From the NCBI RefSeq assembly GCF_015627105.1, contig NZ_VTDM01000010.1, positions 62,001-126,000 of the forward strand: DNA of 64,000 bases, read 5' to 3'. This document shows positions 28,792-36,667 of this stretch, in pieces (positions within the stretch are counted from its first letter, which is position 1; the number at the start of each line of letters is the position of its first letter). This DNA is from Acinetobacter baretiae (lineage in GTDB: Bacteria; Pseudomonadota; Gammaproteobacteria; Pseudomonadales; Moraxellaceae). Position numbers and translations under genes: made by a program. The notes under the pieces were generated by a model. The model had not been told where the DNA came from and made no database searches. It saw only the letters and a program-made list of their open reading frames with translations.

Positions 28792-29265
28792 TTAAATACC
28801 TGTCGCCTGTAAGGTGGCTGAATCGAGATTTGCTGATTTTTGGCGGATAGCTACAGTTTGCACATTCTTTGCAGAAGTAAGATCAGCAAGCGATATTTTT
28901 GCTAAATAGTTTTCGATGTGATTAGACAAATCATGCCATAGGTCGTGTGTCAGGCACATTGCACCATTTTGACAGTTACCTTGGTGGTCACAACGTGTTG
29001 CATCAACAGTTTCATTGACAGCTTCAATCACTTCTAAAACAGTGATTTTGTCTGCGCTTTTTGCTAGGTGGTAACCGCCATTTGCACCACGTACACTAAG
29101 TACAAGGCCATTACGTTTAAGTTTAGCAAAAAGTTGTTCCAAGTAGGCTACAGAGATAGTCTGACGTGTTGCTATTTCTGTAAGCGTAATTGTTTTATCT
29201 GCCGGTTGTAACGCAAGATCTAAAAGGGCAGTCACTGCGTAGCGACCGCGAGTGGTTAAGCGCAT
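28792..29265 (-). CDS. iscR: Fe-S-responsive regulator IscR
   Basis: Rrf2-family repressor that senses [2Fe-2S] status and shuts down the isc operon when loaded. I start at the ATG at 29265 (157 aa, [18 protein letters not shown]), the family N-terminus, not 12 bases upstream. The winged helix occupies the first 65 residues; the cluster cysteines form C-x5-C-x5-C in [14 protein letters not shown]. First gene of the isc operon. Its promoter carries a type 1 IscR box (separate entry). Confidence 0.95.
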   Translation of the reverse strand: MRLTTRGRYAVTALLDLALQPADKTITLTEIATRQTISVAYLEQLFAKLKRNGLVLSVRGANGGYHLAKSADKITVLEVIEAVNETVDATRCDHQGNCQNGAMCLTHDLWHDLSNHIENYLAKISLADLTSAKNVQTVAIRQKSANLDSATLQATGI

Positions 29266-29298
29266 GACTCGATACACATATTCAGACTAGATATTACA

Positions 29299-29330
29299 AT
29301 TTTAAGAATCCTGACTAAAATAGTCAAGTT
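29299..29330 (-). promoter_or_regulatory. iscR promoter with overlapping type 1 IscR box
   Basis: Minus strand: TTGACT (29322-29327), 17-bp spacer, TAAAAT (29299-29304). The -35 lies inside TTGACTATTTTAGTCAGG, which fits the known IscR type 1 core YYGACTRwwwYAGTCRRS at all its core positions. A bound IscR would cover the -35, predicting autorepression by Fe-S-loaded IscR. Confidence 0.8.
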
Positions 29331-29373
29331 TTAACTCAATAAAAGTCGTTACTGAGTTTATATACCATTATCT

Positions 29374-30021
29374 CTAATGAGTATGGCTATATACTAACGC
29401 AATAATTAAACTTACTGTAATGATAAAAAAGATAATATTAATTCGTTTTTGCGATGCTTTCATATGACGAACACGGTTTTTAAGCTGTTTGTTTTCGACA
29501 TACAGTTGATTGATCTTAGCGCGTTGATGGTCTATTTTTTCAAGTAAAGTCGAGGTGCGAAGAGGGGAACTAATAGTTTCTTTTTTTAAACTTGCACTAA
29601 AAATCCACTTTTTCCAATCACTACCAAGGTGAGGTAAAGATAATGAAATGAGAAAATCTCTCAATTGATCTTTGGTGGTGTTGTCTTCGCTATATATTTT
29701 AATACCATAGATACTTTTTTTATTCCCTAAAGCTAAAGCTTGAGCATAGCCAAAAATTGTACTGCTGATTTCAATTGTTGTGGTTTTTTCAGGGGGTTGA
29801 AGGTTAAAGAGCAGTCCTTGACTTGAAAAACTCACATAAAAATTAAAGTAGGGAATGTAACAATTGACTTTGAGAGAAATATTTTTCTCTACAAAAGGAA
29901 TTGCTTGTTGTTTGACAATTGGATCATGCTTAAAGACAAAGCTATAAAAGGTTTCTAAGACAATCATGAGTGCTTCAAGCAAGAAAGAAAGTCGCTTTTT
30001 TTCTTCTGTTGGTGTGTTCAT
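29374..30021 (-). CDS. Membrane-anchored protein of unknown function with a possible UbiJ/SCP2-like domain
   Basis: 215 aa. I do not recognise it confidently. The N-terminal 130 residues (LLEALMIVLETFYSFVF, then alternating strands, then STIFGYAQALALG and a final helix DQLRDFLISLSLP) follow the order of UbiJ, an SCP2-fold ubiquinone-biosynthesis factor: helix, LRVEVKG-type strands, then YASVL-like and QFV-like elements. After this comes a coiled coil (about 155-190, HQRAKINQLYVENKQLKNRVRHM) and one C-terminal membrane helix (about 193-210). UbiJ itself lacks the membrane anchor. It lies upstream of, and divergent from, hupB. Confidence 0.6.
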   Translation of the reverse strand: MNTPTEEKKRLSFLLEALMIVLETFYSFVFKHDPIVKQQAIPFVEKNISLKVNCYIPYFNFYVSFSSQGLLFNLQPPEKTTTIEISSTIFGYAQALALGNKKSIYGIKIYSEDNTTKDQLRDFLISLSLPHLGSDWKKWIFSASLKKETISSPLRTSTLLEKIDHQRAKINQLYVENKQLKNRVRHMKASQKRINIIFFIITVSLIIALVYSHTH

Positions 30022-30434
30022 GACTGAATATCCTAAATTAAATGTCGTTCATGCATCTATAAGCGTATTATTTTGTCGTGGGCTTATGCCTGTTACGCTT
30101 AACTTATTGGCTACTAAAATAGATCAAAAGTGCATATCTAGCAAGGTTGGAAGTTGCAATGATACATTGTTGCATAGTTCTTATACATGTTATTGACTAT
30201 AAATATAATTATAGATACTTTTTTTCATTGTCATTCATCGTAAACGCCGTAAAAGATACTGTTTTACGTAAAAATATGGCTTTTCGTGTTTTTTTTGTTT
30301 TTTTAAAATTAAAAAGTATGAAAAGCGATAACTGAGTCTTGCCTTTTCCCCCAAAGCATTGATATAAAGGCATTGAGGTAAGATATAGAACATGACTAGA
30401 TCTTAAATAGACCATATTAGAGGACATAATCTTC
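30022..30434. other. Intergenic region between the divergent unknown gene and hupB
   Basis: 413 bp, AT-rich with long T-runs near 30280-30310. No open frame with a convincing start is present. Promoters for both genes must lie here; I see only weak -10/-35 candidates and no clear operator. Confidence 0.6.
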
Positions 30435-30707
30435 ATGAATAAATCAGAATTGATTGATAACATTGCACAAAATGGGGGATTGTCAAAGGTTGATGCAGGA
30501 AAAGCACTTGATGCAACAATTGCGTCTATTACAAAAGCATTACAAGCTGGCGACACAGTAACTTTGGTGGGTTTTGGTACATTTGCTGTAAAAGAGCGTG
30601 CAGCACGTACAGGTCGTAACCCAAAAACAGGCGAAGAGCTACAAATTAAGGCGAGCAAAGTACCAAGCTTTAAAGCAGGTAAAAGCCTAAAAGATGCGGT
30701 TGTATAA
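30435..30707 (+). CDS. hupB: DNA-binding protein HU
   Basis: Histone-like nucleoid protein. 90 aa; [25 protein letters not shown] at the start and the DNA-binding arm [26 protein letters not shown] are characteristic. Upstream AGAGGACA provides a ribosome binding site. A strong terminator follows, so it is a single-gene unit placed before ppiD, a neighbourhood shared with many gammaproteobacteria. Confidence 0.95.
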   Translation: MNKSELIDNIAQNGGLSKVDAGKALDATIASITKALQAGDTVTLVGFGTFAVKERAARTGRNPKTGEELQIKASKVPSFKAGKSLKDAVV

Positions 30708-30720
30708 TTACAAACCGTGT

Positions 30721-30748
30721 AAAAACGCGCTTAAAGGCGCGTTTTTTT
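30721..30748 (+). terminator. Intrinsic terminator after hupB
   Basis: ACGCGC (30725-30730), loop TTAAAG, GCGCGT (30737-30742) and a run of T. The A-run on the left extends the stem. Confidence 0.9.
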
Positions 30749-30839
30749 ATGCATGCTGGCAAAATAAATCTGGTGTAATACATGCATTGATGGTGTGATT
30801 TCAGTTAGAATTGCAAACAAATAAGATATTGGAATACAG

Positions 30840-32705
30840 ATGGAATCGTTTCGTAAACTGATTAAAGGTTGGTTGGGTATTGTATTACTTGTTTTATTCC
30901 TAATTCCTTTAGCGCTTGTGGGTGTTGAAGGCTATTTTAGTGGATCGAACAAGGGAGATGTTGCTAAAAAAGTGAATGGTCAGGATATTTCAAATAAAGA
31001 GCTTGATGAGTTGGTTAAATCTTATCAACAGCAGTATTTGCAATATGTTCAAGGTGATGAATCTCTTTTGAATACGGATGTGATTCGAGAATCAGCATTA
31101 AATACATTAATTGCCAGAACCTTACTTTTACAGCAAGCTGGTAAATTGGGTATCGAAATGAGTGATACTCAGTTTGTACAAATGTTGTCTCAGCTACCAG
31201 ATTTTCAAGTGAATGGTAAGTTTAGTAATGAGGTATTTGGTAATTACTTACGCAGTCGTGGTATTACAAAAGAAGCACTGCTTGCAAACTTACAACAAGA
31301 CCATGCTTTAAAAATGTTAACTGCAACAGCATCGAGTTACGCACTTACAACGCATCAAGGTGTTGAAAATTTTGTTAATTTACAGTCAGAACAAAGAGAG
31401 CTTTATCTGTCGAGTATTAAACTTGATGAATATAAAAAAGGAATTGTGATATCTAACCAAGATGTTGCTAATTATTATGAAAAACATAAAAATGAGTTTA
31501 GACGTAGTTCATCTGTAGACGTAGACTACGTAGTAGTTAAACCAAGTATGTTTACACAAACCACCCCAATTACAGAAGCAGAGCTTACACAAGCTTACAC
31601 GCAATATGTGGACGCACAAAAAAATAATGCTAAAAAAGATGTTCGCCATATCTTAATTACGAAAGATACACGTAGTGAAGAAGATGCTTTAAAATTGGCA
31701 AATGATGTAGAAGCAAAACTAAAAGCAGGTTTATCTTTTGCAGATGCAGCTAAACAATACTCTGAAGACCCAACTTCTAAAACTAAAGGAGGTTTGATTG
31801 AGGGGTATCAAGCAGGTACATTAGGCTCAACAGAGTTTGATGATGCAGTGAAAACATTGAAAGACCATACTATTTCTGCACCTGTAAAAACAAACTTTGG
31901 TTATCACATTATTGATGTGAACACTGAAGCAGTAAAAATTGCATCTTTTGAAGAAGAAAAGGCAAAACTGCAAGCAAGCTTAGAACAAAGTAAACGTGCA
32001 AATGCATATACAGATGCGGTAAATGGACTAAATGATGCCGCGGTAAGTGCCGATGCTTTAGATGTTATTACCCAGCAAATCAAAACCACCTCTATTCAAA
32101 GTGCTAAAAATGTCACACTTTGGACAAGTAACCCATATTTAAGTCAGCCTGTTGTGAAAACCAAGTTATTTAATAATGAAGTGAAAAATGGTGATCGTAA
32201 TATTTCAACGAGTATTGCATTGGCGAATGGTGAAACTTTGTGGTTAAAGGTTCGTAATTATCACCCTGAAGGGCTACAAACCTTAGAGCAAGCAACAGAT
32301 GCTATTAAAGTCACGCTGTTAAATAAAAAAGCAGCGGCACTTGCGACAGCTAAAATTATGTCAACTTTAGAGGCATTCAAAACAGAACCTGCAGCGCAGG
32401 TGATTGCAAAAAGCAATATTAAGTTTGAAAAACCTGCATTGTTTAATCGTCAGAATTTGAGAAAAGATATTGCAGATGTGGCTTTCACTCAACCTGTACC
32501 TAAAGCGGGTATGTGGTCTGTAGGTACAGCAGATTTAGCGGATGAGCTTGTGATTGTGGCTGTTTCTAAAGTAGATAGAGATGCATTTAGTAAGCTCACA
32601 CCTGAACAAGTACAGCAAGCTACCAAGGCGTATCAGCAACTTCGTGGTGAGCAAGAGTTAGCAGACTATATTGACTATCTAAAATCAATTGCAAAGATTA
32701 AGTAG
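30840..32705 (+). CDS. ppiD: Periplasmic folding chaperone PpiD
   Basis: Inner-membrane-anchored parvulin-like protein that meets proteins leaving the Sec translocon. 621 aa. One N-terminal membrane helix (about 10-33, GWLGIVLLVLFLIPLALVGVEG), a SurA-type N-domain, and one parvulin domain (about 260-355; DVRHILI ... GGLIEGY ... TNFGYHIIDV). The C-terminal region resembles the N-terminal fold half and is helical. Length and layout match E. coli PpiD (623 aa). Confidence 0.94.
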   Translation: MESFRKLIKGWLGIVLLVLFLIPLALVGVEGYFSGSNKGDVAKKVNGQDISNKELDELVKSYQQQYLQYVQGDESLLNTDVIRESALNTLIARTLLLQQAGKLGIEMSDTQFVQMLSQLPDFQVNGKFSNEVFGNYLRSRGITKEALLANLQQDHALKMLTATASSYALTTHQGVENFVNLQSEQRELYLSSIKLDEYKKGIVISNQDVANYYEKHKNEFRRSSSVDVDYVVVKPSMFTQTTPITEAELTQAYTQYVDAQKNNAKKDVRHILITKDTRSEEDALKLANDVEAKLKAGLSFADAAKQYSEDPTSKTKGGLIEGYQAGTLGSTEFDDAVKTLKDHTISAPVKTNFGYHIIDVNTEAVKIASFEEEKAKLQASLEQSKRANAYTDAVNGLNDAAVSADALDVITQQIKTTSIQSAKNVTLWTSNPYLSQPVVKTKLFNNEVKNGDRNISTSIALANGETLWLKVRNYHPEGLQTLEQATDAIKVTLLNKKAAALATAKIMSTLEAFKTEPAAQVIAKSNIKFEKPALFNRQNLRKDIADVAFTQPVPKAGMWSVGTADLADELVIVAVSKVDRDAFSKLTPEQVQQATKAYQQLRGEQELADYIDYLKSIAKIK

Positions 32706-32717
32706 TTGATTTGTATC

Positions 32718-32752
32718 CATGTCATTCTCTAGAGAGTGACATGAATTTTTTT
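32718..32752 (+). terminator. Intrinsic terminator after ppiD
   Basis: The 13-nt arms 32718-32730 and 32731-32743 pair end to end with one G-T wobble (CATGTCA...TGACATG), followed by a run of seven T at 32746-32752. Confidence 0.88.
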
Positions 32753-32762
32753 AGATTAAGAC

Positions 32763-32791
32763 TTGTCAGTATCCGTAAAATAGCGTATTTT
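32763..32791 (+). promoter_or_regulatory. Candidate promoter of the aroG leader
   Basis: TTGTCA (32763-32768), 17-bp spacer, TATTTT (32786-32791), about 30 bases before the first leader-peptide start. This is the only reasonable match between the ppiD terminator and the leader; a TAAAAT at 32791-32796 could instead serve as the -10. Confidence 0.45.
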
Positions 32792-32824
32792 AAAATGAGA
32801 TCATATTTATTTTGAAGACAATAC

Positions 32825-32881
32825 ATGACCTTGTTGATGCAATCTGTTTTTTCATACGTATACTTTTGGCACTTTAGATAA
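32825..32881 (+). CDS. Aromatic-rich leader peptide 1 of aroG
   Basis: 18-codon ORF with the product MTLLMQSVFSYVYFWHFR. Phe occupies 9, 14 and 17, Tyr 11 and 13, Trp 15: six aromatic codons in nine. A second in-frame ATG is at 32837. A weak purine-rich site (GAAGAC) lies before 32825. Codons for the products of the pathway cluster just ahead of a terminator, as in PheL, TrpL and PheM leaders. The stop codon directly abuts the first strand of the hairpin series. Too short for a normal gene call; the evidence is composition and position. Confidence 0.8.
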   Translation: MTLLMQSVFSYVYFWHFR

Positions 32882-32963
32882 TTGCCCCTATACGTATGGG
32901 CAAAAGAAAGGTTGCCCATCAACATTTATGAACCTGATTGGCAGCCACCAATCAGGTTTTTTT
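32882..32963 (+). promoter_or_regulatory. Transcription attenuator of aroG (alternative hairpins and terminator)
   Basis: Strand 1 TTGCCC (32882-32887) pairs with strand 2 GGGCAA (32898-32903). Strand 2 can instead pair with strand 3 TTGCCC (32912-32917). Strand 3, as GGTTGCC (32910-32916), can pair with GGCAGCC (32940-32946) inside the terminator, giving an antiterminator. The terminator stem is AACCTGATTGG (32931-32941) / CCAATCAGGTT (32948-32958) with seven T (32957-32963). In addition CATACGTATA within the leader ORF (32853-32862) is a perfect complement of 32889-32898. The direction of control is inferred: early stalling at Tyr/Phe codons leaves 1:2 free to form, releasing 3 for the antiterminator. 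Confidence 0.75.
32931..32963 (+). terminator. Terminator hairpin of the aroG attenuator
   Basis: Perfect 11-bp stem, 6-nt loop CAGCCA, and seven T. It lies within the leader, upstream of aroG, so by position it is conditional rather than final. Confidence 0.9.
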
Positions 32964-32987
32964 ATGTCATATTTTTGGAGATTTCAC

Positions 32988-33077
32988 ATGAGTGACCATT
33001 TTAACTTTTACTTTTTCTATAGCCAATCTTATCTATCACAGCATACTCATCATCAAATACGATCTTCCCAGAAATAA
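32988..33077 (+). CDS. Second Phe/Tyr-rich small ORF between attenuator and aroG
   Basis: 29 codons; ATG with GGAG 7 bases upstream. Residues 4-12 read HFNFYFFYS, with a further Tyr at 15: four Phe and three Tyr in residues 5-15. The stop is 33 bases before the aroG ATG. An in-frame upstream ATG (32964) would add MSYFWRFH, which is also aromatic-rich. A GGGT-TTCG-ACCC mini-hairpin (33083-33094) sits between its stop and the aroG ribosome binding site. It could be a second, translational control level. No second terminator is visible. Confidence 0.65.
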   Translation: MSDHFNFYFFYSQSYLSQHTHHQIRSSQK

Positions 33078-33110
33078 GGTAAGGGTTTCGACCCCATAAA
33101 AGGATATACC

Positions 33111-34130
33111 ATGAACACAGTTGTTTTACCCATTCAAGAACAAGCACTTCCTACGCCACAGCAGTTAAAACAAGATTTACCCCTTTCAAGTGCGCTCAAA
33201 CTACAAATTACACAGCACAGACAGGTTGTAGATGCTATTTTAGCGGGTCAAGATGATCGGTTATTACTTATTATTGGTCCTTGTTCCATTCATGATCCTG
33301 TTGCAGTATTAGAATATGCAAAAAAATTAGAAAAACTACAACAACACGTCAAAGATCATATTTTTATTGTGATGCGTGCTTATATTGAAAAACCAAGAAC
33401 AACTGTGGGATGGAAAGGGTTTTTGTACGACCCAATGTTAGATGGTCGTGCAAATTTAAAACAAGGTATTGAAAAATCTCGCGAATTGTATCTCAAATTG
33501 GTTGAGATCGGCATTCCGATTGCAAGCGAAATTCTTAACCCAATGGCAACAGGTTATTTTGATGATTTGATTGCTTGGGGAGCAATTGGTGCAAGAACGT
33601 CTGAGTCGCAAATTCATCGTGAAATCTCAAGCAGTTTACCTTTTGCGGTAGGTTTTAAAAATGGTACAGATGGTTCGGTACAAATTGCTTTAGATGCTAT
33701 ACAGTCTGCTGCGGCTAAACATGATTTCTTCGCACTTGGGCAACATGGTGCGCCTGTCTTAAAGAGTAGTTTAGGCAATCCATTTCCGCATTTGATTTTA
33801 CGTGGTGCTAATACGGGCACGAACTATGATGCACAGTCAGTACAAAATATCAAAGACAAAGTGGGCGAAAATATGCCTGCTTTAGTGATTGATTGTAGTC
33901 ATGGTAATAGTGGTAAAGACCCTTTGAAGCAACCTGCGATTTTAAAACAAATTATTGCAGAAAGAAAGCTCACTCAAGTCAGGGGAGTTATGGTAGAAAG
34001 TCATCTTCTTGATGGTGCACAAAAAATTTCAACAGACATGACTTACGGAAAATCGGTGACAGATGGTTGTTTAGGATGGGAAAAAACTGAGCAACTTGTA
34101 TTGCACGTATGTCGTGATTTATCTATTTAG
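33111..34130 (+). CDS. aroG: 3-deoxy-7-phosphoheptulonate (DAHP) synthase, AroG/AroF type
   Basis: First enzyme of the shikimate pathway: condenses PEP and erythrose 4-phosphate. 339 aa, type I alpha class. LLIIGPCSIHDPVAVLEYA, MRAYIEKPRTTVGWKGF, GARTSESQIHRE, VGFKNGTDGS and DCSHGNSGKDP are the active-site blocks. Which aromatic amino acid inhibits it cannot be read from the sequence; the leader codons point to Phe, Tyr and Trp. AAAAGGA precedes the ATG. Transcription is probably attenuated (entries above). Confidence 0.94.
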   Translation: MNTVVLPIQEQALPTPQQLKQDLPLSSALKLQITQHRQVVDAILAGQDDRLLLIIGPCSIHDPVAVLEYAKKLEKLQQHVKDHIFIVMRAYIEKPRTTVGWKGFLYDPMLDGRANLKQGIEKSRELYLKLVEIGIPIASEILNPMATGYFDDLIAWGAIGARTSESQIHREISSSLPFAVGFKNGTDGSVQIALDAIQSAAAKHDFFALGQHGAPVLKSSLGNPFPHLILRGANTGTNYDAQSVQNIKDKVGENMPALVIDCSHGNSGKDPLKQPAILKQIIAERKLTQVRGVMVESHLLDGAQKISTDMTYGKSVTDGCLGWEKTEQLVLHVCRDLSI

Positions 34131-34150
34131 TACGACTTTGAAAAGTAGGG

Positions 34151-34179
34151 TACAGGTGCTTTGAGCACCTGTATTTTTT
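34151..34179 (+). terminator. Bidirectional terminator between aroG and gcvH
   Basis: TACAGGTGCT (34151-34160), loop TTG, AGCACCTGTA (34164-34173), then T-run to 34179, which touches the gcvH 3' end. Confidence 0.9.
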
Positions 34180-34552
34180 ATAGACCTGCTTCGTATGCTG
34201 TACTCGAAAGTAAATATTCTAGATCTTTAATATTGTCTGGCTTTATTTTATAAATCCAACCTTTACCATAAGGATCATCATTAATGAAATCGGGGTCATC
34301 CTCTAACGCATCATTTACTTCTACGATAGTGCCTGAAATCGGCATATGAATATCTGATGCAGTCTTTACTGACTCGACGACACCCGTTTGAGTCGTGGCT
34401 TCGATATGTTGTCCAATGTCAGGTAGTTCAACATACACTAAATCACCTAGAGCATCTTGTGCATGATCTGAGATTCCTGTAACAACTAAATCACCTTCGA
34501 GTCTAACCCATTCATGGGTTGAAGCATATTTTAGATCTGCTGGATGGTTCAT
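34178..34552 (-). CDS. gcvH: Glycine cleavage system H protein
   Basis: Lipoylated shuttle protein of glycine cleavage. 124 aa with the lipoylation motif VESVKTASD (Lys63) and the [13 protein letters not shown] fold core. It is alone here; gcvP and gcvT are not in the window. A stand-alone H protein can also serve as a lipoate carrier for other enzymes, so its main role may be lipoyl relay. Confidence 0.92.
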   Translation of the reverse strand: MNHPADLKYASTHEWVRLEGDLVVTGISDHAQDALGDLVYVELPDIGQHIEATTQTGVVESVKTASDIHMPISGTIVEVNDALEDDPDFINDDPYGKGWIYKIKPDNIKDLEYLLSSTAYEAGL

Positions 34553-34598
34553 AAAAATATCCTATTTTATATCTAGAAGCATATTGTATTTTGAAATG

Positions 34599-34633
34599 AA
34601 AAAACCTACTTATCATGATGAGCAGGTTTTTTT
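34599..34633 (-). terminator. Terminator after cysB
   Basis: ACCT...AGGT stem of about 12 bp with one wobble and one mismatch, flanked by runs of A and T, 15 bases past the cysB stop (minus strand). It ends the sulfate-uptake transcription unit before gcvH. Confidence 0.75.
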
Positions 34634-34648
34634 ATTGCTTAAACGTGT

Positions 34649-35572
34649 TTATTCATCTGGGTATGCGGCTTTTTTTAAGGCTTTGATATTGGCTTCAGGT
34701 GAACATAACGAAATAAAATTGTAGCCATAACCACGCAGTAAGTGCCCTTTACGTACAGCAATCCATGTAGTGTTGATATCAAAAAGTGTTGTTTTCACTT
34801 GTGATAAGTGAATGTCACGTTTTTCATCATAGGCAATACTGTTAATAATACCAATACCCATACCTAATTCTACATAGGTTTTAATCACATCTGTATCTAA
34901 GGCAGACATTACAATATCTGCATCTAAATGGGCATCGATGAATGCTTGATTGATTTTAGCTCGACCCGTAAAGCCTTCATGATACGTTACAATAGGATAT
35001 TGCGCCAAGTCTTCAAGCGTGATGTGCTCAAGCTTGGTCAAAGGATGTTCTTTGGGCGTAATAATACTATGCTGCCATGTATAGTATGGAATACCCGCTA
35101 AATTATCTTCTGTGGTTAATGATTCTGTTGCAATGCCGATATCGGCTTGCCCCTGTAAAAGCATTTCTACAATTTCAGAAGGGCTTGCTTGTTGTAATAC
35201 CAAGTGGACTTTGGGAAATTGCTTTTTAAATAAATTGACAATCGGTGGTAAAATATAACGTGCTTGGGTATGTGTAGTTGCAATCGTTAATGTACCTTCA
35301 TCGATTTTATTAAATTCATCGGCAAGACGTTTGATGTTTTCTGCATCAATTAACATACGCTCTACCACAGACAATAGAGCTTGTCCTGGCTCGGTCAAGC
35401 CTAAAATTCTCTTTCCTTTACGAATAAAAAGTTGAACACCGAGTTCATCTTCTAGGTCTTTAATGTGTTTACTTACGCCAGATTGTGAAGTAAATAACGC
35501 AGCAGATGCTTCGGTTAGATTAAAGTTTTGTCTAACCGTTTCACGAATAATGCGTAATTGCTGAAAATTCAT
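34649..35572 (-). CDS. cysB: LysR-family sulfur regulator CysB (or Cbl-like)
   Basis: Activates sulfate uptake and cysteine synthesis genes when its inducer (N-acetylserine in the well-studied case) is present. 307 aa. The winged HTH is in residues 1-60 (NLTEASAALFTSQSGVSKHIKDLEDELG, exactly CysB-like), followed by a type 2 periplasmic-binding-like effector domain (TTHTQARYILPPIVNLFK; DTDVIKTYVELGMGIGI). It lies just downstream of cysA on the same strand, so it may regulate its own operon. Cbl cannot be excluded. Confidence 0.88.
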   Translation of the reverse strand: MNFQQLRIIRETVRQNFNLTEASAALFTSQSGVSKHIKDLEDELGVQLFIRKGKRILGLTEPGQALLSVVERMLIDAENIKRLADEFNKIDEGTLTIATTHTQARYILPPIVNLFKKQFPKVHLVLQQASPSEIVEMLLQGQADIGIATESLTTEDNLAGIPYYTWQHSIITPKEHPLTKLEHITLEDLAQYPIVTYHEGFTGRAKINQAFIDAHLDADIVMSALDTDVIKTYVELGMGIGIINSIAYDEKRDIHLSQVKTTLFDINTTWIAVRKGHLLRGYGYNFISLCSPEANIKALKKAAYPDE

Positions 35573-35590
35573 GTTTTTATACTCTTATTG

Positions 35591-36655
35591 TTAGGCTATA
35601 GAGGATGACTTCGTTTCAAACAGATGTAAATGCTTTGCAGTAATCCAAACGGTTTGACCTGCTGTTAAAATTTGAGCACTGGCTTCTTCTTGTGAAACAA
35701 AAATCTCAATTGGATGTTGGTTACGATCTTCTAGTTCAGCAATAATTTTACCTGCAACCCAGACATAACGTAAGAAGGTGGCTTCAATAGAATGTGCTAA
35801 ATGTTGTGTATGAATAATAAGTTCATGTGGTCGAGCAAATGCAGTGACCTGTCCATTTTCACGCGATGATGTTAGTTCTAAACTGTCATTACCGATATGT
35901 AGCACACTATTTTGTGTTGTTCCTTCAAATCGATTGGCTTGTCCTAAAAAGTCAAAAACAAAAGGCGTTTGTGGTTGTTGGTATACTTCACGAGGTGAGC
36001 CAATTTGCTCAATATTTCCTTTATTCATGACAACAATTTTGTCTGCAACCTCTAAGGCTTCTTCTTGGTCATGTGTAACAAAAATAGAGGTAATATGTAG
36101 TTCATCGTGTAAATGTCTTAGCCAACGTCTTAATTCTTTGCGTACTTTAGCATCTAGTGCCCCAAATGGTTCATCAAGTAACAATACCCGTGGTTCTACA
36201 GCCAATGCTCTTGCAAGGGCAATACGTTGGCGTTGTCCACCTGAGAGTTGTGATGGGTAACGGTCAGAGAGAAAATCTAGTTGAACGAGTTCAAGAAGTT
36301 GGTGTACACGTTGTTTAATTTCTGCATCTGACGGGCGGGTAGATTTTGGACGTACACGTAAACCAAAGGCAACATTTTCAAAGACTGTCATGTGTCTAAA
36401 AAGTGCATAATGTTGGAACACGAATCCTACTTGTCGCTCTCTTACGTGTGTGCGGGTGGCATCTGAACCTTCGAGCAAGACTTGCCCCGAGTCAGCTTGC
36501 TCTAACCCAGCAATAATACGCAATAAAGTGGTTTTACCACAGCCTGATGGGCCAAGTAGTGCCACCAATTGACCTTCAGGAAAGTCTAAGCTAATGTTGT
36601 TGAGAGCGTGAAAATCACCAAAATGCTTTTCTATATTTTTAACTTGGATACTCAT
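35591..36655 (-). CDS. cysA: Sulfate/thiosulfate ABC transporter ATP-binding protein CysA
   Basis: ATPase of the sulfate importer. 354 aa. Walker [10 protein letters not shown] (about 34-42), signature [15 protein letters not shown], Walker [13 protein letters not shown], and a C-terminal TOBE-like regulatory domain (about 235-350). It follows cysW by 12 bases. With CysT, CysW and Sbp it forms a complete system. Confidence 0.95.
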   Translation of the reverse strand: MSIQVKNIEKHFGDFHALNNISLDFPEGQLVALLGPSGCGKTTLLRIIAGLEQADSGQVLLEGSDATRTHVRERQVGFVFQHYALFRHMTVFENVAFGLRVRPKSTRPSDAEIKQRVHQLLELVQLDFLSDRYPSQLSGGQRQRIALARALAVEPRVLLLDEPFGALDAKVRKELRRWLRHLHDELHITSIFVTHDQEEALEVADKIVVMNKGNIEQIGSPREVYQQPQTPFVFDFLGQANRFEGTTQNSVLHIGNDSLELTSSRENGQVTAFARPHELIIHTQHLAHSIEATFLRYVWVAGKIIAELEDRNQHPIEIFVSQEEASAQILTAGQTVWITAKHLHLFETKSSSIA

Positions 36656-36667
36656 TGAACATGCTCC

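Noticed and set aside
32722-32925. 67-aa minus-strand ORF in the aroG leader
   Set aside because: It lies antisense to the leader peptide and attenuator, has no family resemblance and no good ribosome binding site. The plus-strand structure explains the region.
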